From positions 663,095-727,094 of the forward strand of contig NZ_JAPPUX010000004.1 of NCBI RefSeq assembly GCF_026712185.1: a stretch of DNA of 64,000 nt. Direction: 5' to 3'. The position numbers and the translations under genes were made by a program. The DNA comes from Nocardioides pini (GTDB taxonomy: Bacteria; Actinomycetota; Actinomycetes; Propionibacteriales; Nocardioidaceae). This document shows, piece after piece, positions 54,762 through 64,000 of this stretch (position 1 is its first letter; each line of letters starts with the position of its first letter). The notes beneath the pieces are model-generated. The model did no database searches and was not told where the DNA came from. It worked only from the letters and a program-made list of their open reading frames with translations.

Positions 54762-55361
54762 ATGTTCCAGGTTGCTCTCACCGGTCTGCTCACCGGACTC
54801 GCCCTCATCGTCGCCATCGGCGCGCAGAACGCATTCCTCCTGCGCCAGGGCATCCGCGGCGAGCACGTGCTGCCGATCGTGCTGACCTGCCTGGTCTCGG
54901 ACGTCGTCGCGATCACCGCCGGAGTGGCCGGCCTCGGGGTCGTGCTGGAGCGATGGCCTGCGGTCCTGCCGGTCGCCCAGCTGCTCGGCGGCCTCTACCT
55001 GATCGCCTTCGGCGTGCACGCCGCGATGCGGGCGTGGCGTCCGGCTGCGCTCGAGGCGGGCGAGTCGACCTCGCTCACCGCCGGTCGCGCGGTGCTGCTG
55101 ACGCTGGCCCTCACCTGGCTCAACCCGCACTTCTACCTCGACGCCGTGCTCATGCTCGGCACCGTGGCCAACAGCTTCGGCACCGACCGCTGGTGGTTCC
55201 TCGCCGGCACCCTCGTCGCCAGCCTCCTCTGGTTCTTCGGCCTCGGCTACGGCGCCCGCCTGCTGCGCGGCCTCTTCGCCCGTCCCGGCGCCTGGCGCGT
55301 CCTGGACACGGGCATCGCGGTCGTCATGGGCACGCTCGGCGTGGGGCTCATCGCGCACTGA
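54762..55361 (+). CDS. lysE: L-lysine/L-arginine exporter
   Basis: A 199-residue membrane protein of the LysE family with five to six helices. Motifs: IVAIGAQNAFLLRQGI in helix 1 and TWLNPHFYLDAVLML. It expels excess basic amino acids. TAGCGT lies 7 nt before the ATG. The divergent LysG-type regulator supports the specificity. Confidence 0.92.
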   Translation: MFQVALTGLLTGLALIVAIGAQNAFLLRQGIRGEHVLPIVLTCLVSDVVAITAGVAGLGVVLERWPAVLPVAQLLGGLYLIAFGVHAAMRAWRPAALEAGESTSLTAGRAVLLTLALTWLNPHFYLDAVLMLGTVANSFGTDRWWFLAGTLVASLLWFFGLGYGARLLRGLFARPGAWRVLDTGIAVVMGTLGVGLIAH

Positions 55362-55428
55362 TCGATGGCGCTCGCTCCGCTCGCGCGTGCTGCGGGGTGT
55401 GACGCGTCCCTCAGGCCCCGGCGTGGAT

Positions 55429-55449
55429 TTACATAGCCTTCCTATGTAA
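55429..55449. promoter_or_regulatory. MarR-type operator TTACATAG-N5-CTATGTAA
   Basis: Perfect 8-bp arms with a 5-bp spacer, ending 10 bp before the GTG of the MarR gene. A typical autorepression site; it would also control the downstream efflux gene. Confidence 0.8.
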
Positions 55450-55459
55450 CCATCGAGGA

Positions 55460-55897
55460 GTGAGCCCCGACCCCACCTTCCACAACCTCGCGAGCGACCT
55501 CGTGGTGCTCTCGGCGCGGCTGACGCGCGCGGTGCGTCGCGAGGTCGAGCACCCCGCGGGAGCCCGCGCGCTGTCGATCCTCGACGAGCTCGGGCCCGCC
55601 GGCGTCACCGCGCTCGCCGTGGCCGACCGGTGCAGCCAGCCGACCATGACCGCGACGGTCAAGGGCCTGGAGGAGCAGGGTCTGGTGAGCCGGCGCCCCC
55701 ACCCGACCGACGGCCGGGCGCAGGTCGTCGACCTCACCGACGCCGGCCACGCCGAGCTCGCGCGCATCCGCCGGCTCAACGCCGAGCTGGTCACCGCCCG
55801 GCTCGCCGACACCGACCACACCGCCGAGGAGGTCGCCACCGCAGTCGCGGTCATGCGCGACATCCTCCGCCCGAACCCCCAGGAGGACACCCTGTGA
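55460..55897 (+). CDS. MarR-family repressor
   Basis: A 145-residue winged-helix regulator. Recognition region VADRCSQPTMTATVKGLEEQGLV and wing RRPHPTDGRAQVVDLTDAG. No cysteine switch is apparent apart from C61, so ligand binding is the likely trigger. It is coupled to the MFS gene by a GTGA overlap and probably represses both through the dyad just upstream. Confidence 0.9.
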   Translation: MSPDPTFHNLASDLVVLSARLTRAVRREVEHPAGARALSILDELGPAGVTALAVADRCSQPTMTATVKGLEEQGLVSRRPHPTDGRAQVVDLTDAGHAELARIRRLNAELVTARLADTDHTAEEVATAVAVMRDILRPNPQEDTL

Positions 55898-57120
55898 GCA
55901 GCCCCTCGATCCTTCGCCAGCCGCGCGCCGTGTGGGCCGTGGCCTTCGCGTGCGTCATCGCCTTCATGGGCATCGGCCTCGTCGACCCGATCCTCAAGGA
56001 GATCGCCGCGCAGCTCGAGGCCACGCCCAGCCAGGTCTCGCTGCTCTTCACCAGCTACATGGCCGTCATGGGCGTCTCCATGCTGGTCACCGGCGTGGTC
56101 TCCAGCCGGATCGGGCCCAAGCGCACCCTCCTCGCCGGCCTCGCCCTCATCATCGTCTCCGCCGCCCTGGCCGGCCTCTCCGACAGCGTCGGCGCGGTGA
56201 TCGGCTTCCGGGCGGGGTGGGGCCTGGGCAACGCTCTCTTCGTCGCCACCGCCCTGGCGACCATCGTCAGCGCGTCCGCCGGCCCGGTCGGCCAGGCCAT
56301 CATCCTGTTCGAGGCCGCGCTGGGGCTGGGCATCGCGTCCGGCCCGCTCATCGGCGGGCTCCTCGGCGAGGTGTCGTGGCGCGGGCCCTTCTTCGGCGTC
56401 TCCGCCCTCATGACGGTCGCGCTCGTCGCGACCGCGTTCTTCCTCCCCTCCACTCCCCCGGCCGGACGGCGCACGTCGCTGCTCGACCCGTTCCGGGCGC
56501 TGCGGCACCGGGCGCTCCTCCTGCTCGCCCTCGTCGCGATCTTGTACAACCTCGGCTTCTTCACCCTCATGGCCGCGGGCCCGTTCGCGCTGCCGACGTA
56601 CTCGATCATGGGCATCGGCTGGACCTTCTTCGGGTGGGGCCTGCTGCTGGCGGTCACGTCGGTGTGGCTCGCCCCGGTGCTGCAGCGACGCTTCGGCACC
56701 CTGCCCACGCTCACCGCCGTCCTCGCGCTCTTCTCGCTCGACCTGGCCGCGATGGCCCTCGGTGCGGGCAACGAGACGGTGGTGACCGCCGGCATCGTGG
56801 TCGCCGGGGCCTTCCTCGGCGTGACCAACACCCTGGTGACCGAGGCCGTCATGGGAGCCGCTCCCGTCGAGCGGCCGGTGGCCTCCGCCGCCTACTCCTT
56901 CGTCCGGTTCACCGGCGGCGCCGTCGGGCCCTTCGTCGCGCTCAAGCTCGCGGAGCGGGTCGACCTGCACGCACCGTTCTGGTTCGGCGCCGCCGCCGTC
57001 GCCGTCGGGGTGGTCGTGGTGGCTGCCGGCTCGCGCACCATCGCCGCGGCCCTCGGGTCCGAGCCGACGCACCACGGGGTCGTCGAGGCGGAGAGCGAGC
57101 TCGTCGGCGACCTCGCCTGA
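55894..57120 (+). CDS. MFS efflux transporter
   Basis: A 408-residue permease with twelve helices. The first helix bears GIGLVDPILKEIAAQLEA, motif A is replaced by SSRIGPKRTLLAG, and motif C-like GLGIASGPLIGGLLG lies in helix 5, typical of drug:H+ antiporters. AGGAGG precedes the GTG start. Co-regulated with the MarR repressor. Confidence 0.9.
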   Translation: MSSPSILRQPRAVWAVAFACVIAFMGIGLVDPILKEIAAQLEATPSQVSLLFTSYMAVMGVSMLVTGVVSSRIGPKRTLLAGLALIIVSAALAGLSDSVGAVIGFRAGWGLGNALFVATALATIVSASAGPVGQAIILFEAALGLGIASGPLIGGLLGEVSWRGPFFGVSALMTVALVATAFFLPSTPPAGRRTSLLDPFRALRHRALLLLALVAILYNLGFFTLMAAGPFALPTYSIMGIGWTFFGWGLLLAVTSVWLAPVLQRRFGTLPTLTAVLALFSLDLAAMALGAGNETVVTAGIVVAGAFLGVTNTLVTEAVMGAAPVERPVASAAYSFVRFTGGAVGPFVALKLAERVDLHAPFWFGAAAVAVGVVVVAAGSRTIAAALGSEPTHHGVVEAESELVGDLA

Positions 57121-57176
57121 GGCGGCGCGAGCGCGTCTCCCCCACGGCGCGGGCGCGGCGTACTAGCGTCGCGCCC

Positions 57177-57281
57177 ATGCCGTGCGACTACTGCGGGGAA
57201 GAGTTCGACCCCATCTCGACCCGCTGGCTGTGCCCGCACTGCCACATGAAGGCCAACTGCTGCGACGGAGCGCCGCTCTAG
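57177..57281 (+). CDS. 34-residue Cys-rich zinc-ribbon-like protein
   Basis: A tiny protein with CDYC, CPHC and CC pairs (C3, C6, C19, C22, C28, C29), consistent with one structural zinc. TAGCGT lies 7 nt before the ATG, the same leaderless layout as known genes nearby. Its stop overlaps the end of the convergent gene by four bases. Similar short proteins occur in other actinobacteria as far as I recall; function unknown. Confidence 0.65.
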   Translation: MPCDYCGEEFDPISTRWLCPHCHMKANCCDGAPL

Positions 57282-58078
57282 CCGTCGTCGGCGAGCCCGC
57301 TCCCCTGTTCGGCCAGCGCCTCGCCGAGCCGGACGATCGCGATCGGCCCGACGCCGTGCATCGCGGCCAGCTGCTCCGCGGAGTACGACGCCACCTGCTC
57401 GAGCGTCGTCACCCCGGCCTCGCGCAGGGCGCGGGTGGCGGGTGCGCCGATGTTGCGCGGCAGGGGCGTCCCCTGCTCGCGCGGCGCGCGCACCCGGGGG
57501 GCCGGGAGGCCGGCGTCGACCACGGCCTCGCCGCGCGGTGAGAGCAGGTAGCCGATCGCCAGCGACTCGGTGAGGCCGAGCTCCTTGAGCTTGCGGACGT
57601 CCTTCTTGAAGTCCTGCGTCTCCCGGCCCACCTGCGCCGCCAGGTCGGGCGCGCGAACGGTGGGGTTGCGGTCGATGAGGTCGAGCGTCGCCCGCGTCCA
57701 CGCGCCGTGGGACGACGCCGCGTCGAGACGGTCGAGCCGGGCGTTGATCGCCGCGAGCTCGTCGGCGTCCGGGACCGTGGCCCGCAAGGCCTCGCGGGGG
57801 TCGGGACCGGCGTACGCCAGCCCGATCCGCCAGGCGGGGTCCTCCGAGCGGGCCGCGAGCCCCTGCTTGAGCGCCGCCAGTGACGGCGCGCCGGCCCGGC
57901 GGGCATCCTCCGCCCGCAGGGCCGAGACGCTGACCTGCTCGAGGCTGGTCACCTCGACCACCCCGACGGCCGTGCGCATGCGGGTGCCGACGACCACCCG
58001 CGGCTTCGCCCACCGGCGGAACGCCAGGTCGATCGTGCCCGCCTTGATCGCGGCCAGCTCGGCCGGTCGGATCATCAT
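57278..58078 (-). CDS. ASCH-like plus helix-hairpin-helix protein
   Basis: A 266-residue protein. Residues 1-90 resemble an ASCH/PUA-like RNA-binding fold (ELAAIKAGTIDLAFRRW, GVVEVTSLEQV). The middle (about 110-175) is winged-helix-like (RAPDLAAQVGRETQDFKKDVRKLKELGL). The C-terminus has a helix-hairpin-helix (LREAGVTTLEQVASYSAEQLAAMHGVGPIA). A nucleic-acid role is likely but unspecified. TAGGCT lies 7 nt before the first of two tandem ATGs. Confidence 0.72.
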   Translation of the reverse strand: MMIRPAELAAIKAGTIDLAFRRWAKPRVVVGTRMRTAVGVVEVTSLEQVSVSALRAEDARRAGAPSLAALKQGLAARSEDPAWRIGLAYAGPDPREALRATVPDADELAAINARLDRLDAASSHGAWTRATLDLIDRNPTVRAPDLAAQVGRETQDFKKDVRKLKELGLTESLAIGYLLSPRGEAVVDAGLPAPRVRAPREQGTPLPRNIGAPATRALREAGVTTLEQVASYSAEQLAAMHGVGPIAIVRLGEALAEQGSGLADDG

Positions 58079-58100
58079 GCGCCTCAGCCTAGGGCCCGGC

Positions 58101-58241
58101 CGGAGCGGTGCCCCAGCCACATTTCGCGCGCGTCGGAGGTGGCCCAGGCACCGCTCGGACGACGACACGCCACACAGACGGCCCGAGCGGTGGCCCACCC
58201 ACATTCGGCGCGTATGGAATGTGGGCGGGCCACCGCTCGGG
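58101..58241. repeat. Pair of related palindromic repeats downstream of hpd
   Basis: Copy 2 (58182-58241) is a 25-bp stem with one mismatch: CCCGAGCGGTGGCCC..CCCACATTC pairs with GAATGTGGG..GGGCCACCGCTCGGG around a 10-nt loop. Copy 1 (58101-58158) begins with the same GAGCGGTG.CCCA.CCACATT order but its stem is degenerate. Copy 2, 15 nt past the hpd stop, can act as its terminator. The shared motif suggests a dispersed REP-like element. Confidence 0.8.
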
Positions 58242-58256
58242 TGAGGGAGGCGACGG

Positions 58257-60036
<1,780 letters not shown>

Positions 60037-60056
<20 letters not shown>

Positions 60057-60552
60057 TCATGCAGGTCGACGTCGCGTGCGCGACCAGTCGGCCGGCCTCG
60101 TCCGTCAGCTGCGCCTGGGCCAGCGCCGTACGACGACCGCGCTGGATGACCGTGCCCTCGCAGGTCAACAGCCCCGAGTCGACGGTGACCGGGCGCAGGA
60201 ACTTCACGGTCAGGTCGACGGAGGTGTAGAGCTCGCCGACGGCGAGCGTGGTGTGCACGGCGCAGGCCGCCGCGGTGTCGAGCAACGTGGAGATCACGCC
60301 GCCGTGCACGGTGCCGAGCGGGTTGTAGTGGAAGTCGGCCGCGGGCATCTCCACCACGACCCGCCCGGGCTCGGGACGCATGTCGGTGAAGCCGAGCGTG
60401 TCCATGATCGGCGGACGCGGCAGCTCGCCGTCCCGCATCGCCTGCAGCTGCTGCAGCCCGTCGAGCCCGAGCAGCCGGTCGAGGTCGGCCTGGCCGGGCG
60501 AGGCCCAGGTGACGGTGCGGCTCTCGGTCCTGAACTGCTGGGTCTGCGTCAT
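60037..60552 (-). CDS. PaaI-type hotdog thioesterase
   Basis: A 171-residue single hotdog-fold protein. The active-site motif is FHYNPLGTVHGGVISTLLDTA, seen as NPLGTVHGG with the helix VISTLLDTA; the catalytic Asp lies on the helix. It cleaves acyl- or aryl-CoA thioesters. ATG at 60552 is followed by a 55-bp divergent promoter shared with the HxlR regulator, which may control it. Confidence 0.87.
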
Positions 60553-60607
60553 GGATCCAGCCTCGCACCAGTTGCTGAGTCTGTCAACGAGACCTAGGGT
60601 GGGGGTC

Positions 60608-61087
60608 ATGAGCACCTCACCCGCCGCCCTCCAGTGGTCCACCGACAACTGCACGGTCGGCCGGACGATGGAGGTGCTCGGCGAGCGCTGGACCATGGTC
60701 GTGCTGCGCGAGGTCTTCAACGGCGTACGCCGCTTCGACGACATGCGACGTCACTCCGGCATCCCCCGCCAGGTGCTCACCAACCGGCTCGCGCTGCTCG
60801 TGGACGCGGGGATCCTGCGACGCGAGCCCTACCGCGAGCCGGGCCAGCGCGAGCGCCACGAGTACCGCCCGACCGAGAAGGGCTTCGACCTCTACCCCGT
60901 GCTCGTCGCCGTGCGGGCGTGGGGCGACCGCTACCTCGCCGACCCGGAGGGCTCGCCGGTCGAGTTCGAGCACGTCGGCTGCGGCGCCGAGGTCGAGGTG
61001 GTGCTGCGCTGCGCCGAGGGCCACGAGGTCACCGGCCGCCGCGACGTCGCCACGCGGCCCGGACCGGGCATCAAGCCGTTCGCCTGA
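60608..61087 (+). CDS. HxlR-family regulator
   Basis: A 159-residue winged-helix protein: NCTVGRTMEVLGERWTMVVLREVFNGVRRFDD in two parts, then IPRQVLTNRLALLVDAGIL and the RERHEYRPTEKG wing. C15 sits at the classical redox/ligand Cys position near the N-terminus. A C-terminal extension has C125 and C134. TAGGGT lies 7 nt before the ATG. Confidence 0.9.
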   Translation: MSTSPAALQWSTDNCTVGRTMEVLGERWTMVVLREVFNGVRRFDDMRRHSGIPRQVLTNRLALLVDAGILRREPYREPGQRERHEYRPTEKGFDLYPVLVAVRAWGDRYLADPEGSPVEFEHVGCGAEVEVVLRCAEGHEVTGRRDVATRPGPGIKPFA

Positions 61088-61114
61088 GCCCGGTCTGACG
61101 CGGCGGGGACACCG

Positions 61115-61750
61115 TCAGCGCAGCCGCTCGGCGACGGCCGCCGCGGCCGCGATCACCTGGGGCGCCACGACGTCCTCGTCGATCGCGCCGTCGAGCGTCA
61201 CGATGCCGACGCTGGCGCGGAGCCCCTCGACGCCCCTGACGGGGGCGGCCAGGCCGCGGGCGCCGGTCTGCAGCTCGCCGCTCGTGACGGCGTACGACGT
61301 CTCGTCCTCGTCGACGAGCCCGATGGCCTTGCCGGCCGCGCCCTGCGTGAGCGGGTGGCGGGCGCCGACGCGGTAGGAGACGTGGAAGTCGGTCCACGAC
61401 GGCTCCACGACGGCCAGCGCGAGCGCCTCCTCGCCGTCGGCCACCGTGAGGTGCGCGGTCGAGCCCAGCGACTCCGCGAGCCCGCGCAGCACCGGCATGG
61501 CGAGGTCGCGGAGCAGCGGTTGCACGCCGCTCGCCAGGTGCAGCACGCCGAGGCCGACGAAGAGCCGGGAGCGCGCGTCGCGGCGGACCAGGCCGTGCTG
61601 CTCGAGGGTGCTGATGAGCCGGTGGACGACGGTGCGGTTCACCTCGAGCCGGTGGGAGACCTCGGTGACCGTCAGGCCCTCCGGGCTCTCGGCGAGCACG
61701 CGGAGGACCCGCAGGCCGCGGTCGAGCGTCTGCGAGGTCTCGGTGGGCAC
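61115..61750 (-). CDS. IclR-family regulator
   Basis: A 211-residue regulator with an N-terminal HTH (LDRGLRVLRVLAESPEGLTV, NRTVVHRLISTLEQHGLV) and an effector domain. The effector domain is shorter than typical IclR proteins (about 250) in its last third. CATAGT is 6 nt before the GTG start. Immediate target unclear; neighbours are the helicase operon and the HxlR regulator. Confidence 0.87.
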   Translation of the reverse strand: MPTETSQTLDRGLRVLRVLAESPEGLTVTEVSHRLEVNRTVVHRLISTLEQHGLVRRDARSRLFVGLGVLHLASGVQPLLRDLAMPVLRGLAESLGSTAHLTVADGEEALALAVVEPSWTDFHVSYRVGARHPLTQGAAGKAIGLVDEDETSYAVTSGELQTGARGLAAPVRGVEGLRASVGIVTLDGAIDEDVVAPQVIAAAAAVAERLR

Positions 61751-61786
61751 GACGCCACTATGGCAGTCGGGCGCCGGCGAGGCCGC

Positions 61787-63565
61787 TCAGGAGGTCTTGC
61801 GCACGGCCCACTCGCGGATCCGGTTGATCCGCTCGTGCAGCTGCTCGGCGTTGGCGACGGCCGCCGGCGGCCCGCCGCACTCCTTGCGGAGCGCGTTGTG
61901 GGTGATGCCGTGGGCCTGACCGGTCCGGTGGTGCCACGCCGCGACGAGTCCGTTGAGCTCGCGCCGCAGCACACCGAGCTGCTGGTGGGTGCTGAGCTCC
62001 TGCACCGAGTCGACCACGCGGTCGACGACCCCGTCGGACTTCTGCTTGCGGGCGCGCTCGCTCTGCCGCGAGTGCAGCAGCTCGCGCACCTGGTCGGGCT
62101 CGAGCAGGCCGGGGATGCCGAGGAAGTCCATCTCCTCCTCCGAGCCGACGTGCACCTCGCCCGAGTGGCCGAACTGGGCGCCCTCGTAGAGCACGTGGTC
62201 GAACGACGCGGTGGACCCGAGCGCCTCCCACGACATCTCGAGGTCGTCTGAGGCCCCGTCCTCGGCGTTGGCCGCGGCGAGGAGGTCCTCCTCGGCGGCG
62301 AAGATGTCGTCCTCGTCGGTGACGCGGCGGCCGAGCACGTGGTCGCGCTGCGCCTCCATGTCGGAGGCGAACCCGAGCAGGTGCGGCACCGACGGCAGGA
62401 ACACCGACGCGGTCTCGCCGCGCGACCGGGCGCGCACGAAGCGGCCCACGGCCTGGGCGAAGAACAGCGGGGTGGACACCGTGGTGGCCCAGACCCCGAC
62501 GGCGAGGCGTGGCACGTCGACGCCCTCCGAGACCATCCGCACCGCGACCATCCAGCGGTCCTCGGACGCGGTGAACTTCTCGATCTTCCTCGAGGAGCCC
62601 TTCTCGTCCGAGAGCACCACCGTGGGCGACTCGCCGCTGATCTTCTTCAGCAGCGCGGCGTAGGCGCGCGCGGACTCCTGGTCACCGGCGATGACGAGTC
62701 CGCCCGCGTCGGGCACGTGGCGGCGTACCTCCGAGAGGCGCCGGTCGGCCGCCGCGAGCACCGCCGGGATCCACGACCCGCGGGGGTCGAGGGCCGTGCG
62801 CAGCGCCTGCGCGTGCATGTCCTTGGTGAGCGGCTCCCCCAGCCGGGCGACGACCTCGTCGCCGGCGCGGGTGCGCCACTGCATCTCGCCGGAGTAGGCC
62901 ATGAAGAGCACCGGCCGGACGACGTGGTCGGCGAGCGCGTGGGCGTAGCCGTAGGTGAAGTCGGCCGCCGAGGTCGGGATGCCGTCGTCACCGGGGGCGT
63001 AGGTGACGAACGGGATGGGGTTGATGTCGGAGCGGAACGGCGTGCCGGTCAGCGCCAGGCGACGGGTGGCGGGGTCGAACGCCTCGCGCACGCCCTCGCC
63101 CCACGACAGCGCGTCACCGGCGTGGTGGATCTCGTCGAGGATCACCAGCGTCTTGAAGCGCTCGGTGCGGATCCGCATGGCGAGCGGGTTGACGGCGACA
63201 CCGGCGTACGTCACCGCGATCCCGACGTAGTCGTCGGACGTCCGTCCCTTGCCGGCGGAGTAGGCGGGGTCGATGGGGATGCCGGCGCGCGCGGCGGCCT
63301 CCGCCCACTGGGTCTTGAGGTGCTCCGTGGGCGCGACGACGGTGATGCGGTCGACGACGCGGCGGCTGAGCAGGTCGGCGGCGACGGTCAGGGCGAACGT
63401 CGTCTTGCCGGCGCCGGGGGTCGCCACCGCGAGGAAGTCGCGCGGCTGCCCGGCCTGGTACTTGTCCATCGCCGCCTGCTGCCAGGCGCGGAGGGAGGGC
63501 GCGGTGCCCCAGGCGGCCCGGTCGGGCCACGCGGGGGGCAGCGGCGCGTCAGGCCGCCCCGTCAC
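61787..63565 (-). CDS. DEAD/DEAH-box (SF2) helicase
   Basis: A 592-residue superfamily 2 helicase of the type III restriction/UvrB-like class. Walker A TPGAGKTT at 49-56, motif II LDEIHHAG, motif III LTGTPFRSD, a motif V region MVSEGVDVPRL and motif VI QAVGRFVRARS. The C-terminal 130 residues are charged and helical. It is recurrently coupled to DUF3039 in actinobacteria. GTG start overlaps the DUF3039 stop (GTGA). No methylase or nuclease gene is nearby, so a restriction role is not supported. Confidence 0.9.
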   Translation of the reverse strand: MTGRPDAPLPPAWPDRAAWGTAPSLRAWQQAAMDKYQAGQPRDFLAVATPGAGKTTFALTVAADLLSRRVVDRITVVAPTEHLKTQWAEAAARAGIPIDPAYSAGKGRTSDDYVGIAVTYAGVAVNPLAMRIRTERFKTLVILDEIHHAGDALSWGEGVREAFDPATRRLALTGTPFRSDINPIPFVTYAPGDDGIPTSAADFTYGYAHALADHVVRPVLFMAYSGEMQWRTRAGDEVVARLGEPLTKDMHAQALRTALDPRGSWIPAVLAAADRRLSEVRRHVPDAGGLVIAGDQESARAYAALLKKISGESPTVVLSDEKGSSRKIEKFTASEDRWMVAVRMVSEGVDVPRLAVGVWATTVSTPLFFAQAVGRFVRARSRGETASVFLPSVPHLLGFASDMEAQRDHVLGRRVTDEDDIFAAEEDLLAAANAEDGASDDLEMSWEALGSTASFDHVLYEGAQFGHSGEVHVGSEEEMDFLGIPGLLEPDQVRELLHSRQSERARKQKSDGVVDRVVDSVQELSTHQQLGVLRRELNGLVAAWHHRTGQAHGITHNALRKECGGPPAAVANAEQLHERINRIREWAVRKTS

Positions 63566-63849
63566 GCCTCGGGACCCGAACCGTCGGAGCCGTCGCCACC
63601 GGACTTGCCGGGGTTCATCGACTCCCAGATCTCCTTGCACTCCGGGCACACCGGGTACTTCTCGGGGGCACGCGAGGGCACCCACACCTTGCCGCACAAC
63701 GCGATCACGGGCGTGCCCATCACCATCGCCTCGGTGAGCTTGTCCTTGGGCACGTAGTGCGAGAACCGCTCGTGGTCACCCTCGTCCGTCGGGACGGTCT
63801 GACGCTCTTCGACCGTCTGGGTGCCCGGCGAGAATCCGATGGTGCTCAT
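63562..63849 (-). CDS. DUF3039 protein
   Basis: A 95-residue protein. The core is HYVPKDKLTEAMVMGTPVIALCGKVWVPSR in two parts, then CPECKEIW, giving three cysteines for a zinc ribbon. The Ser/Gly-rich tail is low complexity. TAGTCT (63858-63863, minus) lies 8 nt before the ATG; the matching -35 would fall at about 63881-63886, inside the insertion element. It leads the operon with the helicase. Confidence 0.87.
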   Translation of the reverse strand: MSTIGFSPGTQTVEERQTVPTDEGDHERFSHYVPKDKLTEAMVMGTPVIALCGKVWVPSRAPEKYPVCPECKEIWESMNPGKSGGDGSDGSGPEA

Positions 63850-63871
63850 GATGGGCAAGACTAACGCGAGA

Positions 63872-63877
63872 CCTAGT
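63872..63877 (+). other. Candidate IS481 target site CCTAGT
   Basis: Fits the NCTAGN target known for Bordetella IS481. It directly precedes the TGT that probably starts the element at 63878. A second copy should follow the right end outside the window. Confidence 0.45.
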
Positions 63878-63922
63878 TGTAGTTCCCACAGAGGTTGTGA
63901 ACGAGAAGTCGTAGACGAGTAG

Positions 63923-63979
63923 CGAGGACCTCCAGTACGGAGGGGGTTACCACACCAACCCACCTACTGGAGGTCCTCG
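63923..63979 (+). promoter_or_regulatory. Stem-loop burying the transposase ribosome site
   Basis: CGAGGACCTCCAGTA (63923-63937) pairs perfectly with TACTGGAGGTCCTCG (63965-63979); inside, GGGTT pairs with AACCC. The right arm contains GGAGGT, the ribosome site, and reaches the G of the GTG codon. Folding in read-through transcripts would block translation of the transposase. Confidence 0.75.
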
Positions 63980-64000
63980 TGACTCACGCTAATGCCCCGC
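63979..64000 (+). CDS. IS481-family transposase, N-terminus only
   Basis: Only the first seven codons are present (GTG ACT CAC GCT AAT GCC CCG: MTHANAP). GGAGGT lies 4 nt before the GTG. The catalytic DDE domain is outside the window, so the family call depends on the short start and on the element's end sequence. Confidence 0.55.

Larger units (their letters stand above)
63878..64000 (+). mobile_element. Left end of an IS481-type insertion sequence (truncated by window)
   Basis: The candidate terminal repeat starts TGTAGTTCCCACAGAGG. The transposase begins at GTG 63979 with the residues THANAP. The assignment rests on this start, which I recall as characteristic for actinobacterial IS481 transposases, and on the CTAG target context. 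The boundary is inferred, as the right end is not visible. Confidence 0.6.

Noticed and set aside
61787..63849. Restriction-modification or phage-defence system (helicase plus DUF3039)
   Set aside because: No methylase or nuclease partner, and the pair recurs in actinobacterial core genomes as far as I know; a defence role cannot be supported from this window.

Overview
The window is chromosomal DNA from a high-GC actinobacterium. Nearly all third codon positions are G or C, GTG starts are common, and many genes look leaderless (a TANNNT box 6-8 nt before the start codon). Content and style fit Nocardioidaceae (Nocardioides-like), but that is inference; there is no rRNA gene to anchor it. The region reads as core genome with small accessory insertions and one insertion sequence entering at the right edge. 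No prophage, CRISPR array or replication origin was seen.

Layout. 1-7.7 kb: truncated dynamin-like GTPase, PrsW-type membrane protease, Xaa-Pro aminopeptidase plus RlmC-like rRNA methyltransferase, two paralogous secreted proteins, and a dicarboxylate/amino-acid:cation symporter. 7.7-15.7 kb: a large exported Ig-like-repeat protein, tRNA-Arg, a secreted protein, adenosine deaminase-family enzyme, a DsbA/MauE redox pair, oligoribonuclease, tRNA-His and a FUSC membrane protein. 15.8-18.6 kb: a CstR-like repressor divergent from an MBL-rhodanese protein, a TauE/SafE exporter and a 60-residue Cys-rich protein, which looks like a persulfide/sulfite detoxification module with two candidate operators. 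18.6-25.4 kb: Usp, zinc alcohol dehydrogenase, phytoene-desaturase-like flavoprotein, tRNA-Lys, a GPGG small membrane protein, a flavin monooxygenase fused to a lysophospholipid acyltransferase domain, GroES-like and DUF3618 proteins. 25.4-28.0 kb: a four-gene ECF nickel/cobalt importer preceded by a perfect Nur-type box, divergent from a Bcp peroxiredoxin.

28.6-45.1 kb: an HNH nuclease and tRNA-Leu, then an island whose order matches the mycobacterial Rv1330c-Rv1341 neighbourhood: rdgB, rph, (two-component pair), Rv1339-like phosphodiesterase, murI, (phosphodiesterase/CotH/DUF3152 insertion), cysM, cysO, mec, (MFS, NUDIX-DUF429), DUF2017, clpS, pncB. This includes the sulfur-carrier (CysO) route to cysteine. 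45.2-53.7 kb: a large LAL/LuxR regulator, a fused small-domain/methyltransferase protein, nicotinamidase, DUF1697, a polar amino-acid ABC importer and a lipoprotein. 53.8-63.8 kb: LysG/LysE export pair, MarR/MFS efflux pair with an operator, hpd with a divergent Lrp regulator, a thioesterase, HxlR and IclR regulators, and a DUF3039-helicase operon. 63.9 kb to the end: the left end of an IS481-type element beginning about 30 bp from the DUF3039 start.

How the parts connect: NAD salvage (pncB, pncA), sulfur handling (cst-like module and CysO/CysM/Mec), nickel uptake, and RNA/nucleotide housekeeping (orn, rph, rdgB, rlmC) are the coherent themes. Regulators mostly sit divergently next to their likely targets.
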